Shown: positions 1 to 7,036 of the stretch, piece by piece
Position numbering within the stretch: the first letter of the stretch is position 1
Layout of the letters: each line of letters begins with the position of its first letter
Notes under the pieces: model-generated
What the model was told of the DNA's origin: nothing
Databases searched by the model: none
The model's input: only the letters and a program-made list of their open reading frames with translations
Program-made: the position numbers and the translations under genes
Assembly (NCBI GenBank): GCA_019237515.1
Contig: JAFAGX010000002.1
Location: 1-8,400 of the forward strand
Reading direction: 5' to 3'
DNA length: 8,400 nt
Origin: Acidobacteriaceae bacterium
Lineage (GTDB): Bacteria; Acidobacteriota; Terriglobia; Terriglobales; SbA1

Positions 1-2730
1 GTGAATGCTTCCTGGGCCGGCAGCGTGAAGAACGTGCACGCTCTCTCCGATTTGGCGATTCGCGCGGCCGTCTGGAACAGATCCGCAGCGACGAAATCGG
101 CAGTCCCCGTAGATGGAACTGTCCACTTATCGTATGACGGTCCCCGCAATGTAATCGCGTTACATCAAACAACCCTGCGAATGCCATCAACGACGGTGAC
201 CGTGGATGGAGAGCTTAGCGCACACTCTAACCTGAAAGTTCAGGCGGTTGCAGGAGACCTGCATCAGCTCTCGCTGCTGGCTTCCGCCTTGAACGCGAAG
301 CAGGCGTCGGAAACTTATGTTGTTTCAGGTTCAGCAAGGTTGAACGCTGTGGTGCAAGGGCCGATGTTGAAGCCCCAGCTTTCAGGGCAGCTCGATGCTC
401 AAAATTTACGAGTGCAGGGCAGCGAGTGGAGGAGTGCACATTTGCAGTTCAGCGTGAGCCCATCCCAAGTGAGCGTTCGGCAAGGTTCGCTGGTGAGCGC
501 ACAACAGGGAGATCTAACATTCAATGCGCAAGCCGGACTTAGGAGCTGGTCATATGTCGCTTCAGACCCAGTCACAGCGAATGTCTCGGCGCGGCGGATG
601 TCGCTTGTCGAGCTGGAGCATCTGGCAAATCAGCAATACCCGATTTCCGGAAATTTGTCGGCTGACATCGTATTTCATGGCTCGGAATTGCAGCCAGCGG
701 GCCACGGCTCCATTCAGTTGTCAAAGGCAACGGCATATGATCAGCCGATTCAAAATCTCGGCATCCAATTCGAGGGATCTAACGACACCATCAACTCGCA
801 AATGAATCTGGCACTTTCGGCTGGTTCGGCTACTGCAAACGTCTCGTACACGCCAAAAACCAAGGCCTACAAAGTGCAGTTGAACGCTCCGGGTATCGTG
901 CTTCAAAAATTACAAGCCGTGCAGGCGAAGAACTTGCCATTAACGGGAACGCTGACGGCTTCTGCAGATGGAGCAGGCACAATCGAGGATCCACAACTGA
1001 ACGTTGTTGTTCAAATTCCGACTTTGCAAGTTCGCCAAACCACCATAACTGGGATGAAGGCCCAAGTCGATGTGAAAAACAAACGCGCTGACCTTCTGAT
1101 GAGTTCGGATGTAACGCAAGCATCCGTGCAGGCGAAAGCGACAGTCGATCTGACTGGCAACTACAACACGCAAGCGAGTATTGATACCACAAAGGTGCCG
1201 CTCGATCCTTTCCTGGCCGTCTATGCTCCCAGTGTCCCTGCTGGTTTTCATGGCGAGACCGAACTGCATGCAACCTTGAAAGGGCCGTTGAAAGATACGT
1301 CGCGTGTGGAAGCTCATCTCACCATTCCGACTTTGGACGGAAGTTATCAGTCTGTGCAATTCTCCAACGCCGGGGCGATCCACGCGGACTACGTGAATGC
1401 AGTGGTAACGCTTGCTCCGGCGGAGATCCGCGGCACCGAGACATCTTTGAGGCTGCAGGGGCGTGTGCCAGTTCAGGGTGCCCCCATGGATGTGCAGGCC
1501 AAAGGAGATGTGAATCTTCGGCTACTCAACATGTTTAGTTCGGATGTCAAAAGCGCCGGTTCGCTGGATCTGGACGTACATGGAAGCGGCACGATTCACA
1601 AGCCGGCGCTCCAGGGAAAAATTCAAATCAAAGACGCGGCATTGTCCACCAGTTCTGCTCCGGTGGGAGTTTCGAAACTGAATGGGACTTTGGAGATAAA
1701 CAATCAGAAGTTGCAGATCAATGACCTGAAGGGCGAAATGGGAGGCGGGCAGATTGCGTTGGGTGGGTCAGTTGCGTTTAGTCCGGCCATTGCCTTCAAC
1801 GTGGCGTTGCAAGGTAAGTCGATTCGTCTGCTCTATCCCCAGGGGGTGCGCACGATCTTCGAAACGAATCTCGCTTTCACCGGCAACATGCAGGCTGCTC
1901 AGTTGAGTGGGCGTGCGCTTGTTGATAGCCTGAATTTCACGCCAGATTTCGACCTGACAACTTTCGCCAGTCAATTCAATGGTACTTCGTTGCCACCCTC
2001 TGGTCAGAGTTTTGCAGACAACATCAAATTAGCGGTTGCGGTGCAGTCGACGTCGAATCTAGCGGCGCGAAGCACGGCGCTGAGTTTAGAAGGTGCGGTG
2101 AACTTGCAAGTGATCGGCACCGCGTCTGACCCCGTGATTGTGGGGCGAGTGGACCTGACTTCCGGCGAGCTGTTCTTTATGAACAATCGCTATCAGCTGC
2201 AGCGCGGCATCGTTACTTTTGATAATCCAAATGTGACTACGCCGGTGCTGAATGTGCAAGTGACCACAATCGTGGAGCAATACAATCTGACGTTAACCCT
2301 GATGGGCCCGCTGGACAAGCTGACGACGAATTATGTTTCCGATCCGGGACTGCCAACCGCTGACATCATCAGCCTCCTCTACCGTGGCCAGACAACCGCA
2401 GAAGCGGCGGCTCAAGGCACGACCACTGACTCATTTCTTGCCGGGCAAGCAGCCAGCCGGGTCAGCAGCGGCATTCAAAAGCTGGCGGGCATCTCCAGCC
2501 TGCAGATCGATCCGCTGCTGGGCGGAAACAATGCCAATCCGTCGGCACGCATTGCATTGCAGCAGCGCGTCACCAAGAATTTTCTCTTCACCTTCTCCAC
2601 GGACGTAGCGCAGCCGAACCAGGAAATTGTGCAGGGAGATTACCAGCTCACGAAGCGTTGGTCGATGAGCGTTACTCGAGATGAACTCGGAGGAGTTTCC
2701 GTGTTGGGGAAATATCACACAAAATTTTAG
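1..2730 (+). CDS. tamB: TamB-like translocation/assembly protein, C-terminal part (5' end outside window)
   Basis: This is the C-terminal 909 residues of a TamB/DUF490 family protein. The family consists of long, beta-rich periplasmic proteins, anchored in the inner membrane, that form a bridge to the outer membrane and act in outer-membrane protein assembly or lipid transport. What is visible: a long series of repeating beta-strand units of the type 'G...P.l.G.i.l.da.l' (for example near residues 530-560), with no catalytic motif. The terminal DUF490-like region has the recognisable 'GELFFMNNRYQLQRGIVTFDNP' style segment (about residues 721-742) and 'GLPTADIISLLYRG' (about 782-795). The chain ends in Phe, as outer-membrane-associated proteins often do. 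TamB proteins usually exceed 1,200 residues and begin with a membrane anchor. No anchor is present, so the GTG at base 1 is an internal codon and the gene begins upstream. No TamA/BamA partner lies downstream; it may be upstream. The family call is firm; the cargo is unknown. Confidence 0.9.
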   Translation: MNASWAGSVKNVHALSDLAIRAAVWNRSAATKSAVPVDGTVHLSYDGPRNVIALHQTTLRMPSTTVTVDGELSAHSNLKVQAVAGDLHQLSLLASALNAKQASETYVVSGSARLNAVVQGPMLKPQLSGQLDAQNLRVQGSEWRSAHLQFSVSPSQVSVRQGSLVSAQQGDLTFNAQAGLRSWSYVASDPVTANVSARRMSLVELEHLANQQYPISGNLSADIVFHGSELQPAGHGSIQLSKATAYDQPIQNLGIQFEGSNDTINSQMNLALSAGSATANVSYTPKTKAYKVQLNAPGIVLQKLQAVQAKNLPLTGTLTASADGAGTIEDPQLNVVVQIPTLQVRQTTITGMKAQVDVKNKRADLLMSSDVTQASVQAKATVDLTGNYNTQASIDTTKVPLDPFLAVYAPSVPAGFHGETELHATLKGPLKDTSRVEAHLTIPTLDGSYQSVQFSNAGAIHADYVNAVVTLAPAEIRGTETSLRLQGRVPVQGAPMDVQAKGDVNLRLLNMFSSDVKSAGSLDLDVHGSGTIHKPALQGKIQIKDAALSTSSAPVGVSKLNGTLEINNQKLQINDLKGEMGGGQIALGGSVAFSPAIAFNVALQGKSIRLLYPQGVRTIFETNLAFTGNMQAAQLSGRALVDSLNFTPDFDLTTFASQFNGTSLPPSGQSFADNIKLAVAVQSTSNLAARSTALSLEGAVNLQVIGTASDPVIVGRVDLTSGELFFMNNRYQLQRGIVTFDNPNVTTPVLNVQVTTIVEQYNLTLTLMGPLDKLTTNYVSDPGLPTADIISLLYRGQTTAEAAAQGTTTDSFLAGQAASRVSSGIQKLAGISSLQIDPLLGGNNANPSARIALQQRVTKNFLFTFSTDVAQPNQEIVQGDYQLTKRWSMSVTRDELGGVSVLGKYHTKF

Positions 2731-2846
2731 CGGTCTTTGGATTCTCAGGCGCCCGTTATTTGGCATGCGCAGGTTTGGCCTACCTAAGATCCTCACCGGC
2801 TGAAGCCGAGTTCGGAATGACATAAGGGAGGGGGCCAAGTTAATGG
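2731..2846. other. Convergent intergenic region with a short palindrome and a repeat-like tail
   Basis: This gap separates the stop codons of two convergent genes, the TamB-like gene and the amine oxidase. It contains the short inverted repeat CGGCT-ga-AGCCG at 2797-2808, followed by 'ttcggaatgaca' at 2811-2822. No T-tract follows the stem on either strand, so it is not a standard intrinsic terminator. The wording resembles short dispersed intergenic elements that I associate with acidobacterial genomes; that link is recognition from memory, not a search. No ORF or RNA gene is evident here. Confidence 0.35.
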
Positions 2847-4175
2847 TCAGAGTTCCCCAAGCACTTGTGCCGCGGCGCGATATCCGCTAGCCATTGCGCC
2901 ATGAACCGTCCCGTTGTGTGCGGTGACATCCGTCGCTTCGCCCGCGAAAAATAATGTACCCGCGATAGGCTCCGCCAATCTTTGCTGAGCACCGCCACTG
3001 CCAACTTTCCCATAGCTATAGGCCCCGCGTGAAAACGGATCGTTTTGCCAGTCATGGCAATAGGCGGATTGGAATTGATCTTGAATGGTTTGGATGCTGA
3101 CTCTTAGCAGCCTGCCGAGTGTTTTGAGACTTCGCTCCACAACGAAGCCCTGGTCGTGACTCGATAATCGCTCGGCGGAATGGAAGGGTGCCCATCCGGT
3201 GATAAGCGGTGATTTGTGCGGCATAGTAGTCCACCAGGTTGGAAACCATTCGTCTTGTGAAAACAGGAAGCTCATATCGGATAAGGTTTTCTTTGGCTGA
3301 TCGGGCGGTGAGATGGTTTCCCAGAAGCGTTCGCGAAAACGCAAAACAATACGGGTGATCTTGCCCATTTCTAGCTTGTTCAGTGCCGCGATTTTGGTGG
3401 AAGGCAGCGACGGGGAGAACTCAATGGCACCGAGTTCCTCTGGACGAGCCTTTAAAACAGCGAGGGGAACCGTGATGAGCACTCGTGGTGAGTTGAAGGT
3501 ATTTTGCCCATTGTTTGATGACGCTGTGATCGCGGCTTCGCCCTGCCGCCATCGGATGCCATTCACGACCGTTTCAGTCTGTAGCGATGTCGAAGAAGGC
3601 AACTGACTCCGAAGAATCTCGACCAGTCGCGCGTAGCCACCACTGGCTCGAAATGCACGATCCCCTTCGATCACTTCGTCGGCGCGCATGCCCTGCACCA
3701 GCCAGTGAACTCCGACGAGAGTGGGATCGGCTGCGTTGAATCCTACGATGTAAGCCAGTGCTCGTTGTTTCGCTCTTTCGCTGGCTTTAGGGCAACAGCG
3801 ATTGAGAAAATCGAGAAAGGACTCATCCGGGGAGTGATCGTTCATCTTCTGGAGAATTTCGTCTACTTCGTCGAAAAAATCGCACGCGCAGATGCGATCG
3901 TTCTCAACACACCAGCTTTGCCCGGAGACCTCGACGATGTTCACATTTGCTTGCTGCAGTGGCTGCCATATTTCGGGAGCCAGGCCATGAATGAATTCCG
4001 CTCCCAGCTCTATAGGATAGGCGCATGCGGGATCATGCTGGGTGAACATGCGGCCGCCAATGCGGTCCCGCGCTTCAAGGATCAGAACCGCTAAGCCAGC
4101 CTGACCTAACTTTGCGCTCGCTGCCAAGCCGGCTGCGCCAGCACCGATTACGATCACGTCCGGTTGTGTTGACAT
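2847..4175 (-). CDS. Flavin-containing amine oxidase (FAD-dependent oxidoreductase)
   Basis: This 442-residue protein of the monoamine/polyamine oxidase superfamily would oxidise an amine to an imine using FAD, with O2 as the likely acceptor. The N-terminal Rossmann motif GAGAAG (residues 11-16) is followed by EARDRIGGR (34-42), which binds the FAD ADP moiety. 'GAEFIHG' (58-64) and the C-terminal block 'FFAGEATDV' with 'GTVHGAMASGYRAA' (409-435) complete the flavin and substrate site, and 'HDWQNDPFSRGAYSY' (374-388) is the usual segment before it. Length and domain order are normal, and there is no signal peptide or membrane segment, so it is probably cytoplasmic. I chose the ATG at 4175 because it places the Rossmann strand eight residues in; an upstream in-frame TTG at 4199 would add only eight nondescript residues. 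Neither start has a clear ribosome binding site. At residue 275 an Arg replaces the Lys typical of this family (see findings). The substrate cannot be told from sequence. Confidence 0.9.
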   Translation of the reverse strand: MSTQPDVIVIGAGAAGLAASAKLGQAGLAVLILEARDRIGGRMFTQHDPACAYPIELGAEFIHGLAPEIWQPLQQANVNIVEVSGQSWCVENDRICACDFFDEVDEILQKMNDHSPDESFLDFLNRCCPKASERAKQRALAYIVGFNAADPTLVGVHWLVQGMRADEVIEGDRAFRASGGYARLVEILRSQLPSSTSLQTETVVNGIRWRQGEAAITASSNNGQNTFNSPRVLITVPLAVLKARPEELGAIEFSPSLPSTKIAALNKLEMGKITRIVLRFRERFWETISPPDQPKKTLSDMSFLFSQDEWFPTWWTTMPHKSPLITGWAPFHSAERLSSHDQGFVVERSLKTLGRLLRVSIQTIQDQFQSAYCHDWQNDPFSRGAYSYGKVGSGGAQQRLAEPIAGTLFFAGEATDVTAHNGTVHGAMASGYRAAAQVLGEL

Positions 4176-4217
4176 ACTTGTGTGTCGCTGAACGATCAAA
4201 GCAGTAGATGCATCTTA
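4169..4217. promoter_or_regulatory. Candidate divergent promoter region between the amine oxidase and the DNA ligase genes
   Basis: The two genes start back to back, so their control signals must lie in or near the 60 bp between 4176 and 4235. On the plus strand there is a perfect -35 hexamer TTGACA at 4169-4174, overlapping the oxidase start codon on the other strand. Sixteen bases later is a poor -10 match, AACGAT at 4191-4196. On the minus strand a TAAGAT -10-like hexamer lies at 4217-4212, about 37 bases before the oxidase ATG, without a recognisable -35. The -35 match is exact; the rest is weak, so this is a suggestion only. Confidence 0.25.
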
Positions 4218-4235
4218 TCCGGCGCACGGTCTCAT

Positions 4236-5264
4236 ATGGCACTACCACTGAGCAAGCAATATTCACCCATGGAAGCGCAGCCTGCTGCAGAATTGCCGTC
4301 GGGCCCCGATTGGCAATACGAACCCAAATGGGACGGTTTCCGCTGTCTGGTGTTTCGGGATCACGAGCGCATTGACCTGCAGTCGAAATCCGGCAAACCG
4401 CTGACCAGGTATTTCCCGGAATTGGTTGAGTCCGTTGCGGGGCTCCGGGCGCAATCGTTTGTGCTGGATGGTGAGATCGTGATTCCGGTAGACGGGAATT
4501 CATCTTTCGATCATCTGCTTATGCGCATTCACCCCGCGGCTAGCCGGATCGCCAAGCTCAGCCGAGAGACGCCGTGCGTGTTTATAGTTTTTGACCTCCT
4601 CGTGGATGAAAACGGAAAATCCTTGGACAAATTGCCCCTCACAGAAAGGCGAGAGAGGCTCGAAAGATTTATTCAGCGATACGCGAAAGGGAATTCGCGG
4701 ATTCGATTGTCACCCGTCACGACGGACTTGTCGCAGGCACGGAAGTGGTTCCAGATGGGTGTTGGTCTGGACGGTGTCGTCGCAAAGCGGCGAGACCTGC
4801 CTTATCAATCCGGCAAACGCACCGGGATGCAGAAAATCAAAAAACAACGCACTGCAGATTGCGTGGTCGGAGGCTTTCGATATCTCGAGAAAAAGCCGCT
4901 CGTAGGATCTTTGCTGCTAGGCCTGTACAACGATCAGGGGAAACTCGATCACGTAGGATTCACATCCGCGATAAACAGCGACGAGCGTCCCGGTCTGACA
5001 CGGAGGCTCAAGAAACTAATCAAGCCGCCCGGATTCACTGGTAACGCGCCAGGTGGCCCGAGCCGCTGGAGCACGAAACGCTCGGGGGAGTGGGAACCAC
5101 TCGACCCGAAGCTTGTGACGGAGGTTCAATTCGATCACTTCAGCGGCGGCCGGTTTCGGCATGGAACCAGATTTCTCCGCTGGCGCCCCGACAAAGCGCC
5201 CAAAGATTGCACCCTGAAACAGGTGGAACGCGAAAACAAAGCGTCATTAGAGTTGCTTGAATGA
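4236..5264 (+). CDS. ligC: Stand-alone ATP-dependent DNA ligase, LigC/LigD-ligase-domain type
   Basis: This 342-residue enzyme seals DNA nicks using ATP, through a lysyl-AMP intermediate. The nucleotidyltransferase motifs are all present: motif I EPKWDGFR with nucleophile Lys31, the 'LQSKSG' segment after it (49-54), motif III LDGEIVI (77-83), the FIVFDLL strand (116-122), motif IV DGVVAKR (179-185), and motif V as QKIKKQRTADCVVGG (199-213). A C-terminal OB-fold follows (about 222-325), ending in the conserved 'FRHGTRFLRWRPDK' segment. There is no attached polymerase (primase-like) or 3'-phosphoesterase domain as in full LigD, and no Ku gene in the window, so it is LigC-like; its role in non-homologous end joining or backup repair is inferred. 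I prefer the ATG at 4236 because the family's usual 'LP...PMEA' opening starts there. A GTG at 4182 is also in frame, but it would put the start inside the shared promoter region and 7 bp from the oxidase start. No strong ribosome binding site is seen. Confidence 0.9.
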   Translation: MALPLSKQYSPMEAQPAAELPSGPDWQYEPKWDGFRCLVFRDHERIDLQSKSGKPLTRYFPELVESVAGLRAQSFVLDGEIVIPVDGNSSFDHLLMRIHPAASRIAKLSRETPCVFIVFDLLVDENGKSLDKLPLTERRERLERFIQRYAKGNSRIRLSPVTTDLSQARKWFQMGVGLDGVVAKRRDLPYQSGKRTGMQKIKKQRTADCVVGGFRYLEKKPLVGSLLLGLYNDQGKLDHVGFTSAINSDERPGLTRRLKKLIKPPGFTGNAPGGPSRWSTKRSGEWEPLDPKLVTEVQFDHFSGGRFRHGTRFLRWRPDKAPKDCTLKQVERENKASLELLE

Positions 5265-5325
5265 AAGCTCCTGCGTTTGCTGTCTAAAGGCAGGGACGGA
5301 AATGTGGGCCAGCGAAAGTTTCGTG

Positions 5326-6354
5326 CTAATTGCGGGCGGCGTAGGCGGGTTCGGACTGCATGGCTTCGATAATCGAGTCGGTAAATTCCCTCGTACTGGC
5401 TTTGCCACCGACATCACGGGTCAACTTCTCCCGCGTGCGATAGACCTTTTCCAGGGCATTGCGAATTTTCAGGGCTCCATCAAATTCACCCAGGTGACGC
5501 AACATCAGGAGAGAACAACGGATGATGGCAGTGGGATTTGCGATGTCCTTGCCGGCAATGTCCGGAGCAGAACCATGGACAGCTTCGAAAATCGCGCACT
5601 GCTCGCCGAAATTGGCGCTAGGAACCATGCCCAATCCGCCGACGAATGCGGCGCACAGATCGGAGATGATGTCACCATACAAGTTTTCCATCAGCAGCAT
5701 GTCATATTGATAAGGATTCATGACCAACTGCATGCAGGTGTTGTCCACGATGTGCTCGGCGTAAGTGATTTCAGGAAATTCTTTGGCCACTTCTCTCGCG
5801 CAACGCAGGAACAAACCATCGGAAAGCTTCATGATGTTGGCTTTGTGGATGGCGTGGATTTTCTTTCGATTGTTCTTGCGCGCATGGTTGAAGGCAAACC
5901 GGGAGATGCGAAGGCACGCCTTTTCGGTCATGATCTTCAGGCTCTCAACCACACCTGGCACAACTTCGTGCTCAATGCCTGAGTAAAGTCCCTCTGTATT
6001 TTCGCGCACAATGATCAGATCGACATCGGGATAGCGAGTTGGGATGTGAGGCAGATTGCGAATTGGTCGAAAATTGGCATAAAGTTCAAAGCGCTTTCGC
6101 AATTGCACATTTATGCTGGAAAAGCCTCCGCCAATTGGAGTCGTGATTGGCCCCTTCAGAGCAAGATGGGTCCGCTCAATCGAGTCAATCAGGTCCTTCG
6201 GGATGTATTCATGATACTTATCGTACGCGTCTGCCCCGGCCGCGTAGCTCTCCCAGTCGAATTTCAGACCTGTTGCTTCGAGGATACGCACAGCCGCTTG
6301 CGTGACCTCGGGTCCAATACCGTCTCCGGGAATAAGAGTGACCTTGTGAGACAT
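5326..6354 (-). CDS. icd: NAD-dependent isocitrate dehydrogenase (IDH3-like)
   Basis: This 342-residue member of the isocitrate/isopropylmalate dehydrogenase family would oxidatively decarboxylate isocitrate to 2-oxoglutarate in the TCA cycle. It begins with the family signature 'TLIPGDGIGPEV' (6-17). Substrate-binding residues are in place: Ser80, Asn82, Arg86 and Arg96 ('SINVQLRK...ANFRP'), Arg117 and Tyr124 ('RENTEGLYSGIEH'), Lys171 and Asn173 ('HKANIMK'), Asp204, and metal ligands Asp228/Asp232 in 'NLYGDIISDLC'. The cofactor loop reads 'GSAPDIAGKDIANP' (261-274); Asp265-Ile266, in place of the Lys-Tyr of NADP enzymes such as E. coli Icd, points to NAD. The 'ENTEGLYSGIEH...VVPGVVES' stretch resembles the mitochondrial IDH3 alpha subunit more than isopropylmalate dehydrogenase. 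Homoisocitrate dehydrogenase remains possible. The ATG at 6354 has no Shine-Dalgarno sequence and lies 17 bp after the nrdR stop, so it probably shares the nrdR transcript. Confidence 0.88.
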   Translation of the reverse strand: MSHKVTLIPGDGIGPEVTQAAVRILEATGLKFDWESYAAGADAYDKYHEYIPKDLIDSIERTHLALKGPITTPIGGGFSSINVQLRKRFELYANFRPIRNLPHIPTRYPDVDLIIVRENTEGLYSGIEHEVVPGVVESLKIMTEKACLRISRFAFNHARKNNRKKIHAIHKANIMKLSDGLFLRCAREVAKEFPEITYAEHIVDNTCMQLVMNPYQYDMLLMENLYGDIISDLCAAFVGGLGMVPSANFGEQCAIFEAVHGSAPDIAGKDIANPTAIIRCSLLMLRHLGEFDGALKIRNALEKVYRTREKLTRDVGGKASTREFTDSIIEAMQSEPAYAARN

Positions 6355-6371
6355 GGGAAAAAATGCAATTG

Positions 6372-6869
6372 CTATTGCGTTTTCGCGATACTCTTGGTTC
6401 GGACCTCGGCCCCATCCTTGGCCTTGATAAGGTCCTTCAATTCGGTCAAAAACTCCTGCACATCCTTGAAGTCCAGATAAACCGAGGCGAAGCGCACGTA
6501 GGCGACCTTATCGTAACGCCTCAACCGGTTCATGATGAGTTCGCCCAATTCGCTGGTTCGGCGCTCACGCTCAGGTGATTCGATAACAAAACTTTCAGCT
6601 TCATTCACGATCTGTTCCAGTTTGCTGATTGGAACGGGCCGCTTCTCGCAAGCCCGCAGCAGGCCATTCAGCACCTTCTGACGATCGAATTTCTCGCGGC
6701 GGCCATCCTTTTTCACAACCATATACGGAATTTCATCGATACGTTCGTAAGTGGTGAATCGTTTGCCACATTTCAAGCACTCGCGACGGCGGCGAATCGA
6801 TTCCGCTTCCTTGCTCTCGCGCGAGTCCACAACTTTGTCATTAGCGAAGCCGCAAAAAGGACATTTCAT
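6372..6869 (-). CDS. nrdR: Transcriptional repressor NrdR
   Basis: NrdR senses ATP/dATP and represses ribonucleotide reductase operons, so it adjusts dNTP supply. The 165-residue product has the family's normal length and layout: an N-terminal zinc ribbon with Cys3, Cys6, Cys31 and Cys34 (MKCPFCG...CLKCGKRF), the basic DNA-binding segment 'SIRRRREC' (24-31), the family signature 'RFTTYERI' (37-44), and an ATP-cone domain from about residue 49 to 139 including 'VVKKDGRREKFDRQKV' (51-66). The reading frame stays open upstream to 6926, but the ATG at 6869 is the right start because the zinc ribbon conventionally begins at MxCPxC. There is no Shine-Dalgarno sequence. I see no NrdR-box pair next to this gene and no ribonucleotide reductase gene in the window, so its targets lie elsewhere. 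It probably leads a two-gene unit with the downstream isocitrate dehydrogenase. Confidence 0.96.
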   Translation of the reverse strand: MKCPFCGFANDKVVDSRESKEAESIRRRRECLKCGKRFTTYERIDEIPYMVVKKDGRREKFDRQKVLNGLLRACEKRPVPISKLEQIVNEAESFVIESPERERRTSELGELIMNRLRRYDKVAYVRFASVYLDFKDVQEFLTELKDLIKAKDGAEVRTKSIAKTQ

Positions 6870-6892
6870 GGTGTTGACAGATGGATTAATGC

Positions 6893-6898
6893 ATTGTA
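6893..6898 (-). promoter_or_regulatory. Possible -10 hexamer for nrdR
   Basis: Read on the minus strand, the bases spell TACAAT, one mismatch from the consensus -10, and lie 23 bases upstream of the nrdR ATG. No good -35 hexamer occurs 16-18 bases further upstream, where the sequence is GC-rich. If used, the 5' leader would be very short, fitting the absence of a ribosome binding site. Confidence 0.25.
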
Positions 6899-6962
6899 AC
6901 GCAGCGCGCGAATTGCGCCGGCCCACGGGTCAGCGAGCAACAATCTCCTAATGGCACCATTG

Positions 6963-7010
6963 AGGTCACGAAAGAGAGGTTTTGTGAACCTCGCGGTCTT
7001 TGTGGTTACA
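6963..7010. repeat. Imperfect palindrome with CACRAAG-type motifs, possible dispersed repeat or terminator
   Basis: The core is a perfect inverted repeat, GAGGTT at 6976-6981 and AACCTC at 6987-6992, around a 5-base loop. Outside it, CACGAAAGA (6967-6975) faces TCTTTGTGG (6997-7005), which can pair imperfectly and lengthen the stem. On the minus strand it reads as spaced 'CACAAAG / CACAAAA / ACGAAAG-like' units, a style of intergenic repeat I associate with Acidobacteriota and some other soil phyla. It lies downstream of the DUF1275 gene stop (7037) and upstream of nrdR, so it could help end the DUF1275 transcript, although no T-tract follows. The palindrome is seen directly; the repeat-family link is inferred. 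Confidence 0.4.
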
Positions 7011-7036
7011 AATTTAAGATACCAGCGATTGGCTGC

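Noticed and set aside
830..1383. Two overlapping 147-codon minus-strand frames inside the tamB-like gene.
   Set aside because: The plus-strand frame has clear TamB-family sequence, and the antisense products have low-complexity, Arg/Cys/Ser-rich composition typical of shadow frames.
3705..4094. A 129-codon plus-strand frame opposite the amine oxidase N-terminal half.
   Set aside because: It overlaps the conserved FAD-binding and following regions on the other strand and has no recognisable features.
5280..5293. A small hairpin, CTGTC-TAAA-GGCAG, between the convergent ligase and isocitrate dehydrogenase genes.
   Set aside because: The stem is only five pairs including one G-T wobble, and no T-tract follows on either strand, so I do not call it a terminator.
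5257..5982. A 241-codon open frame on the plus strand, overlapping the end of the ligase gene.
   Set aside because: It lies antisense to most of the isocitrate dehydrogenase gene, whose residues are conserved throughout. The translated product shows no recognisable domain, so it is a shadow of the real gene.
6874..6879. A TTGACA hexamer on the plus strand just beyond the nrdR start codon.
   Set aside because: No matching -10 lies 16-18 bases downstream and no plus-strand gene follows, so it is probably chance.
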